Of a DNA stretch of 44,826 nt, positions 26,825-35,941 are shown in pieces (the stretch's first letter is position 1; every line of letters begins with the position of its first letter). The notes under the pieces were generated by a model. The model did not search any database. It saw only the letters and a program-made list of their open reading frames with translations, and was not told the origin of the DNA. Source of the stretch: Eggerthellaceae bacterium (lineage in GTDB: Bacteria > Actinomycetota > Coriobacteriia > Coriobacteriales > Eggerthellaceae); NCBI GenBank assembly GCA_900754495.1, contig CAAEDC010000224.1, positions 1-44,826 on the forward strand. The letters run 5' to 3'. Position numbers and translations under genes: made by a program.

Positions 26825-27787
26825 TTATTCGAACAGCGACGCGACCGAGCCGTTGGCGTAGACGTTTTGGATCGTCTGGGCGAACAGCGGGCCGAGCGAC
26901 ATGACCTTGATCTTGCCGGTCTGGCGATCGAGCGGCACGGGCACAGCGTTGGTCACGAGCACCTGCTCGATGCAGGAGTTCTCAATGCGGTCGTACGCCG
27001 GACCGCTGAACAGGCCATGCGTGGCGCACGCGAGCACCTTGGCAGCGCCCTTGGCCTTCAGCGTGGCGGCAGCAGCCACCAGCGAGCCGGCGGTGTCGAT
27101 CATGTCATCGTTGAGGATGCAGATCTTGCCGGTGACGTCGCCGATCAGCGCCGTGATCTCGGCCTGATTGTGCTTCGGGCGATCCTTGTGCATGATCGCG
27201 ATGTCGCAGTCGAGCATCGTGGAGAACTTCTTGGCGGCCTTGGCGCGTCCCACGTCAGGAGATACGACGACGGTCTGCTCGGGGTCGAGGCCCATGCTCC
27301 TGTAGTAGTCCACGAAGATGCCCATGGCGGTCATGTGGTTCACCGGGATGTTGAAGAAACCCTGGATGGCGTCCTGGTGCAGGTCGATCGTGATGACGTT
27401 GTCGACGCCCGATGCCTCCAGCAGATCGGCGACCAGCTTGGCGGTGATGGGCTCGCGCGGAGCGGCCTTGCGGTCCTGGCGCGCGTAGCCGTAATGCGCG
27501 ATGACGGCGGACACGTTGTGGGCGCTGGCACGCTTGGCGGCGTCGGCCATGATCAGCAGCTCCATAAGGGCGTCGTTGACGTCCATGCCGGATCCGCAGC
27601 ACACGGACTGGATGAGGAAGACCTCCTTGCCGCGCACGCTTTCCTGATAGCGCGCGTAGATCTCGCCGTTGGCGAACTTCTCGAGCTTGACGTTGCCCAG
27701 CGGCACGCCGAGCTCCTTGGAGATATCGTCCGCCAGACCGGGATTGACCGAGCCCGCGAACAGGGCGATGGGCCTCTCTTCCGCCAT
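26825..27787 (-). CDS. prs: Ribose-phosphate pyrophosphokinase
   Basis: This 320-residue enzyme makes PRPP from ribose 5-phosphate and ATP for nucleotide, NAD, histidine and tryptophan synthesis. Recognisable segments are LFAGSVNPGLADDIS, YGYARQDRKAAPREPI (ATP site), TIDLHQDAIQGFF, VVVSPDVGRAKAA (catalytic loop side) and the PRPP loop NDDMIDTAGSL. The ATG at 27787 follows AAAGGAGCGCACATC. It lies downstream of glmU, the common bacterial order, with a terminator between them. Confidence 0.96.
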   Translation of the reverse strand: MAEERPIALFAGSVNPGLADDISKELGVPLGNVKLEKFANGEIYARYQESVRGKEVFLIQSVCCGSGMDVNDALMELLIMADAAKRASAHNVSAVIAHYGYARQDRKAAPREPITAKLVADLLEASGVDNVITIDLHQDAIQGFFNIPVNHMTAMGIFVDYYRSMGLDPEQTVVVSPDVGRAKAAKKFSTMLDCDIAIMHKDRPKHNQAEITALIGDVTGKICILNDDMIDTAGSLVAAAATLKAKGAAKVLACATHGLFSGPAYDRIENSCIEQVLVTNAVPVPLDRQTGKIKVMSLGPLFAQTIQNVYANGSVASLFE

Positions 27788-27894
27788 GATGTGCGCTCCT
27801 TTGCTTCGCTGGTAAACAGATGGTTCCACGGCTTCGCCGCTCCCCGTATTGTAACGGCAGCGCCGCACTTCAAACACATTTTAGCTGCCCTTAC

Positions 27895-28066
27895 TCCAAA
27901 AAAGCGACGTTTTGCGCAGGGCGTTCTCCGCCACATGCCGGCAGGCACTCAGCAAGTCGCTAAGGGACGCAGGATCGCACAGCAAAACCCCAGGTCGCAG
28001 AAAAAGGAAAGCGCCGGCCGCATCCTGGAATGCCGCCGGCGCTATGCAAAACGTCGCTTTTTTGGA
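27895..28066. repeat. 21-base inverted repeats flanking the glmU terminator
   Basis: The arms 27895-27915 (beginning TCCAAAAAAGCGACG) and 28046-28066 are perfect complements and frame a 130-base interior that contains a separate hairpin (28010-28043). No target-site duplication is seen. It could be a small non-autonomous mobile element or a repeated termination module. Confidence 0.75.
28010..28043 (-). terminator. Intrinsic terminator of glmU
   Basis: On the minus strand AGCGCCGGC pairs with GCCGGCGCT, followed by TTTCCTTTTTC. It starts 31 bases after the glmU stop and is a standard rho-independent terminator. Confidence 0.85.
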
Positions 28067-28073
28067 CGAGCCC

Positions 28074-29465
28074 CTACTTTTTCTTGCTGAACAGGCCCAG
28101 GCGGGCGCGCTTCTTCTCGGCCCAGCCCTTGACCTCGGTCTGCTCGGCGCGCGCGATACCCAGCGAATCGGGCTGGACGTCCTCGGTGATGACCGAGCCG
28201 GCGCCGACGATCGCGCCGGCGCCGATGGTGACCGGGGCGACCATCATCGTGTCGCTGCCGATGAACGCGCCGTCGCCGATGACGGTGGAGTGCTTCTTGG
28301 CGCCGTCGTAGTTGCAGGTGATGGAGCCCGCGCCGATGTTGACGCCCTCGCCGATGAGCGCGTCGCCGATGTAGCTGAGGTGCGGCACCTTGGAGCCCTT
28401 GCCCACCGTGGACTTCTTGATCTCGACGTGCGTGCCCGCCTTTGCGTCCTCGCACAGATGCGCGCCGGGGCGCAGGTACGCGCGCGGGCCGCACGTGGCG
28501 CCGTCGTCGATTGCGGACTCGATCGCGATGGTCTCGTCGACCGTGCAGCCGCGTCCGACCACGGTGTCGGTCAGGCGCGTGTTGGGGCCGATGATGCTGC
28601 CCTCGCCCACGCTGGTCTTGCCGTACAGGAACGTGAGCGGCAGGATCTCGACGTCGCGTGCCACCTTGGCGTCGGGGCCGACCCACACCAGATCGGGGTC
28701 GGTCATCGTGACGCCCTCGGCCATCAGGCGCTCGTTGATGCGGCGCTGCAGCTGCTTGGTCGCCTGCGCCAGCTGGCCGCGCGAGTTGACGCCCAGGCAC
28801 TCGGCCGGATCGTCAGTCGGCATCGCGAGCACCGCGCGCCCCGCCTCGCGGCAAATGTAGAGCACGTCGGTGAGGTAGAACTCGCCCTGCGCGTTGTTGT
28901 TGCTCACCTTGAGCAGCGCATCGAACAGCGCCTTGCCGTCGAAGCAGTAGAAGCCGGAATTGCACTCGGTGATGGCGGCCTCGGCGTCGTTGGCGTCCTT
29001 CTGCTCGACGATGCGTTCCACCTCGCCGGAGGCGTCGCGCACGATGCGGCCGTAGCCGGTGGGGTCGTCGAGCTCCATCGTCAGCACCACGACGGCGGCG
29101 TCGGCGCGCTCGCGCATATCGACGAGCTTGCGGATGGTCGCGGGCGTGATGAGGGGGCAGTCGCCCGAGAGCACCACGACGGAGCCCTCGAAGTCGCCCA
29201 GCTGCTCGCGGCAGGAGTTGACGGCGTCGGCGGTGCCGCGGCGCACGTACTGCTCGGCGATCTGGGTGTCGCCCTCCACCAGGGGGATCACCTGGTCGCG
29301 CTCGTGGCCGACCACGGTGACGATGCGGGAGAGCCCCGCCTCGTGCGCGGCGTCGATGACCCAACGCACCATCGGCTTGCCCAGAACCTCGTGGGCGACC
29401 TTGGGCTTACGCGACTTCATGCGGGTGCCGGCACCGGCAGCCAAAACGATTGCAGCAGATTCCAT
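28074..29465 (-). CDS. glmU: Bifunctional UDP-N-acetylglucosamine pyrophosphorylase / glucosamine-1-phosphate N-acetyltransferase
   Basis: This 463-residue enzyme makes UDP-GlcNAc for peptidoglycan. The N-terminal uridyltransferase has AIVLAAGAGTRMKSRKPKVA, LSGDCPLITP and ECNSGFYCFDG. The C-terminal left-handed beta-helix acetyltransferase shows hexapeptide repeats (GRGCTVDETIAIESAID, IGDALIGEGVNIGAGSI) and ends in a basic KKK tail. Length and domain order are normal. It heads the glmU-prs-pth group. Confidence 0.96.
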   Translation of the reverse strand: MESAAIVLAAGAGTRMKSRKPKVAHEVLGKPMVRWVIDAAHEAGLSRIVTVVGHERDQVIPLVEGDTQIAEQYVRRGTADAVNSCREQLGDFEGSVVVLSGDCPLITPATIRKLVDMRERADAAVVVLTMELDDPTGYGRIVRDASGEVERIVEQKDANDAEAAITECNSGFYCFDGKALFDALLKVSNNNAQGEFYLTDVLYICREAGRAVLAMPTDDPAECLGVNSRGQLAQATKQLQRRINERLMAEGVTMTDPDLVWVGPDAKVARDVEILPLTFLYGKTSVGEGSIIGPNTRLTDTVVGRGCTVDETIAIESAIDDGATCGPRAYLRPGAHLCEDAKAGTHVEIKKSTVGKGSKVPHLSYIGDALIGEGVNIGAGSITCNYDGAKKHSTVIGDGAFIGSDTMMVAPVTIGAGAIVGAGSVITEDVQPDSLGIARAEQTEVKGWAEKKRARLGLFSKKK

Positions 29466-29657
29466 GGGACCTCCCTACGCCGTCCGTCCTTCATCGTGGA
29501 GAGCGCGCCTCAGCGCGCGGGCATTCTTGGCATTCCGGGGAAAGTATAGCGCACGCATGCGCCCAATCGTCCTGTGCGCGCCGCTTCTCCGGCAAACGCG
29601 CGTCGCCGAACGCGGCCCGAACCGCAGCATCCCGACGCACGGCGCGAACGCCTCCCC

Positions 29658-31013
29658 CTACTCCTTCTCGCCCTGGGATCGCTTCGCCTGCACGAGCAGG
29701 AACAGGAATCCGATCGCGCCCGCCGCAAGCGACGCCAGCAGGATGCCCATCTTGGCCGTCGCGATGTGCGCGGGATCGGCGTAGGCGAGGTTTGCCACGA
29801 AGATCGCCATCGTGAAGCCGACGCCGCCCAGGATGCCGGCGCCCAGCATGTGCAGCCAGGTGACGCCTTGGGGCAGCGTCGCCGCCTTCAGCTTGACCGT
29901 GAGGAAGCTCATCAGCATGATGCCAATCGGCTTGCCGATGAGCAGGCCCAGCATCACGCCGTAGAGCACCGGATCGGCGAAGATCGCCGCGGGATCGCCG
30001 TCGATGAACCGCACGCCCGCGTTGGTCAGCGCGAACAGCGGAAGCGCCGCGAAGTACACCCACGGATGCAAGCGGTGCTCCAAGCGGATCGCCGGCGGCA
30101 CCACCTGGCGCGACACGCGGCTGAGGCTCTTGACCGTCTGGAGGTACTCCTCCTGGGCGAGCACCGGCGTCTCGGGTTCGAACGCCTCGCGCGCCCGATG
30201 CACTTGCTCGCCGGACCAGTCCATGAAGCTGTGCAGGTTCACGCGCGACCCGGTGGGAATCGTGAACGCCAGCAGCACACCGGCGATCGTCGCGTGCACG
30301 CCCGACATCAGCATGCAGAACCACAGCACCACGCCCACCGCCAGGTACGGGATGAGCGCGTAGACATGCGCGCGGTTCATGGCGACGAGCACGAGCAAGA
30401 CGACGCCGGCGCCGGCGAGCCACTCGACCGAAGGCGCGTGCCCGTAGAAGATCGCGATCACGATGATGGCGATGATGTCGTCGGCGACGGCGAGCGTGCT
30501 CAGGAACACGCGCACGCCGCTGGGGACGCGGTCTCCCAGAAGCGCCAGGATGCCCAGAGCGAAGGCGATGTCGGTCGCCGTGGGCACGCCCCAGCCGTGG
30601 GCGGTCTCGGGGTTGGCGGCGTTGAACGCCAGGTACACGCCGATGGGCACCAGCACGCCGCCGACCGCGCCCATGATGGGCAGGATCGCCTGGCGGATGT
30701 TGGTGAGCTCGCCCACCGTCATCTCGTATTTGATCTCGAGGCCGACGAGCAGGAAGAACAACGCCATGAACAGGTCGTTGATGACGTGCGCGATGGACAT
30801 GCCCGCCATCTGGTCGCCGAAGAAGAAGCCGATCTCGATATGCAAGAACTCCTCGAAGGGCCCGTAGGCGTCGGTGTTGGCGACGATGACCGCCGCCACG
30901 GCCGCGAGCAGCATGATGAACGCCGCACGCGTGGAGGAATGGGTGAAATCGATGAGCCTGCGGTAGCGCTTCTGGTGCCCCTGCACCTCGTCGATGAAAA
31001 GGTTGTCGGTCAT
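29658..31013 (-). CDS. nhaA: NhaA-type Na+/H+ antiporter
   Basis: This 451-residue membrane antiporter exchanges sodium for protons. Family marks include FFFLLVGLEIKYEM-like LFFLLVGLEIKYEMTVGEL, the GWGVPTATDIAFALGI signature, and the paired aspartates of span V in STLAVADDIIAI. A long middle loop (about residues 245-300) and a basic C-terminus follow. The ATG at 31013 is preceded by AAGGCGGCTT; a longer frame upstream has no such site. It is transcribed divergently from the surface protein gene. Confidence 0.94.
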   Translation of the reverse strand: MTDNLFIDEVQGHQKRYRRLIDFTHSSTRAAFIMLLAAVAAVIVANTDAYGPFEEFLHIEIGFFFGDQMAGMSIAHVINDLFMALFFLLVGLEIKYEMTVGELTNIRQAILPIMGAVGGVLVPIGVYLAFNAANPETAHGWGVPTATDIAFALGILALLGDRVPSGVRVFLSTLAVADDIIAIIVIAIFYGHAPSVEWLAGAGVVLLVLVAMNRAHVYALIPYLAVGVVLWFCMLMSGVHATIAGVLLAFTIPTGSRVNLHSFMDWSGEQVHRAREAFEPETPVLAQEEYLQTVKSLSRVSRQVVPPAIRLEHRLHPWVYFAALPLFALTNAGVRFIDGDPAAIFADPVLYGVMLGLLIGKPIGIMLMSFLTVKLKAATLPQGVTWLHMLGAGILGGVGFTMAIFVANLAYADPAHIATAKMGILLASLAAGAIGFLFLLVQAKRSQGEKE

Positions 31014-31120
31014 AAGCCGCCTTGCTCTTTGGGCCGCGAAGGCCGGGAGGGTTTCGGGCAATCATAGCATGCGGCGCCACGCGGTTCCTTCCCGCCGATC
31101 GGAGCGCACAGGCACCCCAT

Positions 31121-31150
31121 ATACCCAAAATCGCGCGTTTTCGTATACCC
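31121..31150. promoter_or_regulatory. Direct repeats in the nhaA / surface-protein divergent promoter region
   Basis: TATACCCA occurs at 31121-31128 and 31143-31150, 22 bases apart, about two helical turns. A -10-like TAAGAT lies at 31170-31175 on the plus strand. The pair could be a binding site for one regulator of the divergent genes; the protein is unknown. Confidence 0.35.
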
Positions 31151-31260
31151 ACGGTGCGCATTTCGCCCAGTAAGATAAGGTTGCCTGCAGCCGCGCTCGG
31201 CGACGAAGAGGGCGTCGCGGCGCCCTTAGATCAGCCGGCACGATGGAAAAGGAGCCGATC

Positions 31261-32886
31261 ATGAGACGCGCAACGCTTCGCACGCCCCTCCTCGGAATCG
31301 CCGCCGTGTTCGCGGCTTGCGTTCTCGTCCTGTTCGCGCTCGCGCCCAACGCCTTCGCGGACGAGTACGGGGTGAGCGTCGCCGGAACCCCCGTGACGAG
31401 CGAGAACGCCGCGGACGTGCTGGGCGACGGAACGGTTTCGTACGACAGCGCGACCCATACGCTCACGCTCAACGGGACATCGCTTCAGGACGCAGGGCGT
31501 TCCGACCAGGTTATATCATCGACGATAACCGAGACGTTGAACATCGTCCTCGTCGGCGAGAACGGCATCTACCTTCCCAGCGAGTACGCCATAGGAGTGC
31601 GGGCGCAGGGCGGCATCACCTTTTCCGGCAGCGGCTCGCTCGCCTTCTCCCTTGAGGGCAATGGGGCGGAATGCGTGAGATCCGTCGACGGTCCCGTCAG
31701 CGTGACGGGGACGACGCTTCGCCTCGACGGATTGGTTGCCGGCATGCGCCCGTACGGGATAACCTGCGAGAATGGGGACATCTCCCTGATCGACGCGACC
31801 GTGACGGGAAGCTGCTTCGCGGGGATCCGGACCGAATCCGGATCCATCATCATCTCCGGCAGCTCGGTGGCGCTGACCCCCGTGACGCACAGCCCCTACA
31901 CGGTGGAGGGCCTCGGCATAGCGGCGCACGACATCGTCATCGACAGGGGATCCGCCGTCGACGTGAGGAGCTCCGATCCTCTCGGTGCCGACGGGGCGCT
32001 TCGGATTGCCGACTCGGCGGTGCAGAGCAAGGTGAGCCCTAATTCCTACTCCTACGCCATCGGTGCGATCAGCGGCGACCTGTCCATCGAGAACAGCACG
32101 GTGGTGGCGGAGGCCGACAGAAGCAGCGCTTTGGGGACGATGGGCAACCTCGTCATCACGGGAACGAGCGACGTCACCGTGTCGAGCGAATCCCGTACCG
32201 AAAGCGCCATCGGCGTCGCCGAACGGGTCACCATCGACGGGCTGGTCACCATCGACGCCTCCAAGACGAACGGGCTCGCGTTCTCGCTCTCGGCGTACTT
32301 CGACGCGCATATGCCCCAAACCCCCGCCGGCGGACTGTTCGACCTGTACCGCGGCTCCAATGCCGACGACGCGACGGCGGTACCGGGATCCCCGTTCGCC
32401 GCAAGTGCCGACATCAGCAGCTTGATCCGCACCAGCAACCGCTACTGGCCCCGTTATTGGTCCATCAGTGAGCACGTCCACACGTTCGACCAACAGGTCG
32501 CATCCGACAAGTTCCTCGCCGAGCCCGCAACCTGCTCCTCTCCGGCGGAATACTATCTGTCGTGCACCTGCGGCGCCGTGGGCGATGCGACGTTCGCGAG
32601 CGGCGCCGTCGACGCCGACGCGCACGAGTGGGGCCAGGACGATGTCTGCAACCTGTGCGGCACCGTCGATCCCGACCAGGGCGGGGCGGCGGAGTCCGGC
32701 CAGGGCGGAACGACGGATACCGGCAAGAACGGAGCCTCCGGCGACACTGCGAAGCAGCCGGGCAAGGGAGGATCCTCCTTGGCACGCACCGGCGATCCGC
32801 TTGCGGGCGCAGCCGCACTGTGCGTCGCCGCAGCCGCGGGCGCGCTCGGCGTCATCGCGTCCCGGAAGCGCGGCTCCCGCCGCTAG
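31261..32886 (+). CDS. Secreted surface protein with LARTG-type wall-sorting signal
   Basis: This 541-residue protein begins with a signal peptide (basic MRRATLRTPLL, hydrophobic core, cleavage near NAFA-DEYG). Residues of about 25-390 form a repetitive beta-rich region resembling a beta-helix, with recurrent short segments such as ENGDISLIDATVTGS and GNLVITGTSDVTVSS. A cysteine-rich module with CTCG and CNLCG follows, then a Gly-rich linker. The C-terminus has SLARTGD, a hydrophobic span and SRKRGSRR, a sortase sorting signal in which LARTG replaces LPxTG. The ATG at 31261 follows AAAAGGAGCCGATC. Adhesion or glycan binding is plausible but unproven. Confidence 0.85.
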   Translation: MRRATLRTPLLGIAAVFAACVLVLFALAPNAFADEYGVSVAGTPVTSENAADVLGDGTVSYDSATHTLTLNGTSLQDAGRSDQVISSTITETLNIVLVGENGIYLPSEYAIGVRAQGGITFSGSGSLAFSLEGNGAECVRSVDGPVSVTGTTLRLDGLVAGMRPYGITCENGDISLIDATVTGSCFAGIRTESGSIIISGSSVALTPVTHSPYTVEGLGIAAHDIVIDRGSAVDVRSSDPLGADGALRIADSAVQSKVSPNSYSYAIGAISGDLSIENSTVVAEADRSSALGTMGNLVITGTSDVTVSSESRTESAIGVAERVTIDGLVTIDASKTNGLAFSLSAYFDAHMPQTPAGGLFDLYRGSNADDATAVPGSPFAASADISSLIRTSNRYWPRYWSISEHVHTFDQQVASDKFLAEPATCSSPAEYYLSCTCGAVGDATFASGAVDADAHEWGQDDVCNLCGTVDPDQGGAAESGQGGTTDTGKNGASGDTAKQPGKGGSSLARTGDPLAGAAALCVAAAAGALGVIASRKRGSRR

Positions 32887-33136
32887 CGCGCGGAGGACAC
32901 GCGCGGATGCGTGGCATGAACTGCGCTTTCATCACCGCGCATATTTCTCCTTTCGAATGCGTAACAGTGCAAAAACGCGCCGCACAACCTCGGTTTTTGA
33001 GTTAGACTTTACTTGCAGCAAGTTGAAAGGAGCACCGCCTTCAAACCGTGCAGACGCGCATACGCACTCCTGCACGAGGCGAGGAGTGTCTTTTCTCAGC
33101 TGCTTTTTTATTCGCCACGAGGTAAGAGGTGATCGC

Positions 33137-33712
33137 ATGGCCGTTACCGTTGCCGGACGCAAAATGACTGTAACCGATGCACTGCGCCAGTACGCCGAGG
33201 AGAAGATCGGCAATTCCATGAAGGTCATGGACATCAACCCGTTGGACGCCGAGGTCGTGCTGTCCGTCGAGAAGAATCCTGCCAACCCCACGCCTTGCAC
33301 GTGCGAGGTGACGCTGCGCACCAAGGGACACGTCATCCATGTCGAGGAGCGCGAGGAGGACATGTACGCGGCGATCGACGTCGCCGCCGCCAAGGTCGTC
33401 CGCCAGCTGCGCAAGTACAAGACCAAGGTCGTCGACCGCAAGGTCCGCGCGACCGAGAAGGTCGCGACGGGCGCACCCGACGCCTCCGGCGACGTCGATT
33501 TCGACGCGCTGATGGAAGAGCTTTCCGCCGATGACGAGATCGTCCGCGTGAAGGAGATCGAGTTCGCGCCGCTGACCGAGGAGGAGGCGCTGGTCCAGAT
33601 CGACCTGCTCGACCACGACTTCTTCGTGTACACCGACCGCGACAGCGGCCAGGTCAACGTTCTGTACCGCCGCACCAACGGCGGCTACGGCAAGCTGATG
33701 CCCAAGGAGTAG
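33137..33712 (+). CDS. hpf: Long-form ribosome hibernation promoting factor
   Basis: This 191-residue protein has the N-terminal HPF/YfiA domain (VTDALRQYAEEKIGN, VEEREEDMYAAIDVAAAKV) and the C-terminal domain of long HPF (IEFAPLTEEEALVQIDLL, DHDFFVYTDRDSGQVNVLYR). Long HPF dimerises 70S ribosomes into inactive 100S particles in stationary phase. The ATG at 33137 is set by the N-terminal family start; the upstream in-frame sequence does not resemble the family. Confidence 0.95.
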   Translation: MAVTVAGRKMTVTDALRQYAEEKIGNSMKVMDINPLDAEVVLSVEKNPANPTPCTCEVTLRTKGHVIHVEEREEDMYAAIDVAAAKVVRQLRKYKTKVVDRKVRATEKVATGAPDASGDVDFDALMEELSADDEIVRVKEIEFAPLTEEEALVQIDLLDHDFFVYTDRDSGQVNVLYRRTNGGYGKLMPKE

Positions 33713-33839
33713 CAGCTGCGCCGCGCGCGGCGTTGCCCGCCGATCGGCAACGCTTCCGCATGACGACGCAACCATGATCCGCCCCGCTGACGAGCGCGGG
33801 CGGGTTTCCCGGGACGCGCAGTGAGCGCCCCGTTGCAGA

Positions 33840-33873
33840 GAGGGCCGGCAGCCTCGACAGGCTGCCGGCCCTC
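33840..33873 (+). terminator. Terminator-like hairpin after hpf
   Basis: A perfect 15-base stem (GAGGGCCGGCAGCCT and complement) encloses CGAC. It lies 127 bases after the hpf stop. Only a short GGCGTTT tract follows, so it is a probable but weakly T-tailed terminator. Confidence 0.6.
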
Positions 33874-34529
33874 GGCGTTTGCGGGGAGGGCAGGCGAGTG
33901 AAAACAGGTGTGGATGGCGGAGACCGGATATGATGCGGGACATATTCGAGCGCGAAGCAGAATCGGACAAGCGGCGGAAACCGCAACGAGATCAGGGCTA
34001 GGACGCGCGCCAAGGTTAGGGCAAGGCCGAAGGTCAGAACGCAAGCGAAACGTCAACGCCATGCCGGGGCGAAGCGCTTCACCTCAAGCCTACGCCCGCT
34101 CCGCTTCAGGCTTTTTGAGCCGGATGCCGCTTTTCGCGAAGATTGCGACAGCAGAAAACAGCCCACGACCCGCATTTGCCAGCATTTTCGATTCAGATGC
34201 CATTTAGCCCGGAGATTGCGACGCGAGACCTTTTCCTTGAGGCGCTCGATGTCGCAATCTCCGGGCTAAATGGCATCTCGCCAGTGTTTCAGCAACCCGG
34301 ACGTTCGCCTCAGTTTCGGTTTGTCGCAATCTGCGACATTGTTGGCATCCGATTCGGAAAGCCTGGAAACGCGCGGCGAGCAATCGCCGAAATGCGCGAT
34401 TTAGCGCGACACGCTGCGCACTCACACGATATAGCGCAGCTAGCGCACCGCATGCGCGCTCACATACGCCGCGACGCACTTTGCCACGGCGCGCGATGCT
34501 GACGCACGTGACCGCACGGCTATTCGCTC
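33874..34529. other. Gene-free, repeat-rich intergenic stretch
   Basis: Between hpf and the convergent folC end I find no convincing gene. The motif GATTGCGAC or its complement recurs at about 34141, 34214, 34251 and 34323. It includes the large inverted repeat at 34195-34278 and the dyad TGTCGCA-N3-TGCGACA at 34322-34338. Codon use of open frames here is unlike that of the neighbours. No tRNA or riboswitch fold is recognised. Confidence 0.5.
34195..34278. repeat. 28-base perfect inverted repeat
   Basis: Arms 34195-34222 and 34251-34278 are exact complements around 28 bases; the left arm begins AGATGCCATTTAGCCC and ends GATTGCGAC. A shorter CGAG/CTCG pairing extends the stem into the loop. 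It lies 252 bases past the folC stop. It is too long and AT-mixed for a usual terminator and lacks a T-run. Confidence 0.88.
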
Positions 34530-35867
34530 CTACCTCGTCGCCCGAACCGCTTCTTTGAGCGCGGCCACCGAATAGAGGCTACCGAATGCGCAGATCAGGC
34601 CGTCGGGATCGGCGAGCTTGCGGGCGCGGCGGATCGCGTCTTCAAAGTCGCGCGCCACGACGGGGTTAACGCAGGCCGAGCAACCCAGCAGATCCTGACC
34701 GGTCCAGCGGATCGCACGGGCCAGTTTGTGCGCGGGCAGGGCACGTGGATTGTCAGGTGTCACGCACACGAACGCGCTGCCCAACGGAAGCACATCCTCC
34801 AGCATGCGCGGGTAATCCTTGTCCTCCAGGACGCCGATGACAAACACCGGCTTGCGACCCGGGAACACCTCGGCAAGCGAGTCGGCGAGGGCGCGGGCAC
34901 CCTGCGGGTTGTGCCCGCCATCCACGACGATCGCGAACCCGTCGGGCGAGGAACCCCCCTCGACGATCTCGAAGCGCCCCGGCCAGCGGGTTTGGGCAAC
35001 GCCCGCACGCACCGCCTCGTCGGGGATGCGCCATCCGCGCCCGCGCAGCACATCGACCGCCTCGAGGGCGACCGTCGCGTTCTGCGGCTGATAGGATCCC
35101 AGGATCCCCGTACGCAGATCGGCCCATTCTTTATAGGAGAAGGGGCGGAATGGGGACGCGCCGTCCTCCCACTTTACGGCACCTTCCTCCAGCTGCGCGA
35201 AATCCGGCACCCGCAACTCGCAGCCATGCTCAGCCGCCGCATGCTCGATCACCGCCATCGCCTCGGGTTCCTGGGGCCACGACACCACCGCGCTCCCCTC
35301 TTTGATGATGCCCGCCTTCTCGCAGGCGATGGCCGCAAGCGTGTTCCCCAGCAGCGCCGTGTGGTCGAGTCCGATGCGGGCGATCACGCACGCCTCGGGA
35401 GCGTCTATGACGTTGGTGGAGTCCAGACGGCCGCCCAGCCCCACCTCCAGCACGACGATGTCGCAGCCGCACCGCACGAAGTGCTCCAGCGCGACGGCGG
35501 TCATCAGCTCGAACTCGGTGGGATGGTCGCCCGTCTCCTCCGCCATCGCCTCGGCATGCTCGCGCACCGCCAACGTGACGTCGCGCAGCTCATCCGGGCT
35601 GATCATCACGCCGTCCACGCGGATGCGCTCCTCGAAACGCTCGATGTAGGGGCTTGTGAACATTCCGGTGCGATACCCCGCGGCGCTCAGGATCGAGGCG
35701 AGGTAGGCGCAGATCGATCCTTTGCCGTTGGTGCCCGCCACGTGGACGAACTTCAGGCGATCCTGCGGGCGGCCCAGCCGCTCGAGCAGCTCGCGGATGC
35801 GTTCGAGCCCCAGCCGCGACGCCTGCCAGCGCGGCGTGTTGATGTACGCGATCGGATCGAAGTCCAT
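34530..35867 (-). CDS. folC: Folylpolyglutamate synthase / dihydrofolate synthase
   Basis: This 445-residue Mur-ligase-like enzyme adds glutamate to folates (and may join glutamate to dihydropteroate). It has the ATP loop HVAGTNGKGSICAYLASIL, TSPYIERFEERIRVDG, EVGLGGRLDSTNVI and DGGHNPQGARALADSL. The ATG at 35867 follows AAGGGGATTGGG. A terminator of the upstream nfn operon lies just before it, so it has its own promoter or relies on read-through. Confidence 0.94.
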   Translation of the reverse strand: MDFDPIAYINTPRWQASRLGLERIRELLERLGRPQDRLKFVHVAGTNGKGSICAYLASILSAAGYRTGMFTSPYIERFEERIRVDGVMISPDELRDVTLAVREHAEAMAEETGDHPTEFELMTAVALEHFVRCGCDIVVLEVGLGGRLDSTNVIDAPEACVIARIGLDHTALLGNTLAAIACEKAGIIKEGSAVVSWPQEPEAMAVIEHAAAEHGCELRVPDFAQLEEGAVKWEDGASPFRPFSYKEWADLRTGILGSYQPQNATVALEAVDVLRGRGWRIPDEAVRAGVAQTRWPGRFEIVEGGSSPDGFAIVVDGGHNPQGARALADSLAEVFPGRKPVFVIGVLEDKDYPRMLEDVLPLGSAFVCVTPDNPRALPAHKLARAIRWTGQDLLGCSACVNPVVARDFEDAIRRARKLADPDGLICAFGSLYSVAALKEAVRATR

Positions 35868-35883
35868 CCCAATCCCCTTCCGC

Positions 35884-35918
35884 AAAAAAGCCCGCCGGGC
35901 GCGTGGATCCCAGCGGGC
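35884..35918 (-). terminator. Intrinsic terminator after nfnB
   Basis: On the minus strand GCCCGC...GCGGGC forms a stem followed by TTTTTT. It starts 24 bases after the nfnB stop and lies directly upstream of folC. Confidence 0.85.
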
Positions 35919-35941
35919 ATGAACAACCTTCGAAGCTGCGG

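Noticed and set aside
26825..27787. A plus-strand gene opposite prs (frame 26819-28090)
   Set aside because: It is antisense to the fully conserved prs gene and runs into intergenic repeats; it has no domain of its own.
34141..34338. tRNA or structured RNA gene in the GATTGCGAC repeat field
   Set aside because: No cloverleaf, CCA end or T-loop consensus could be drawn; it is recorded only as a repeat region.
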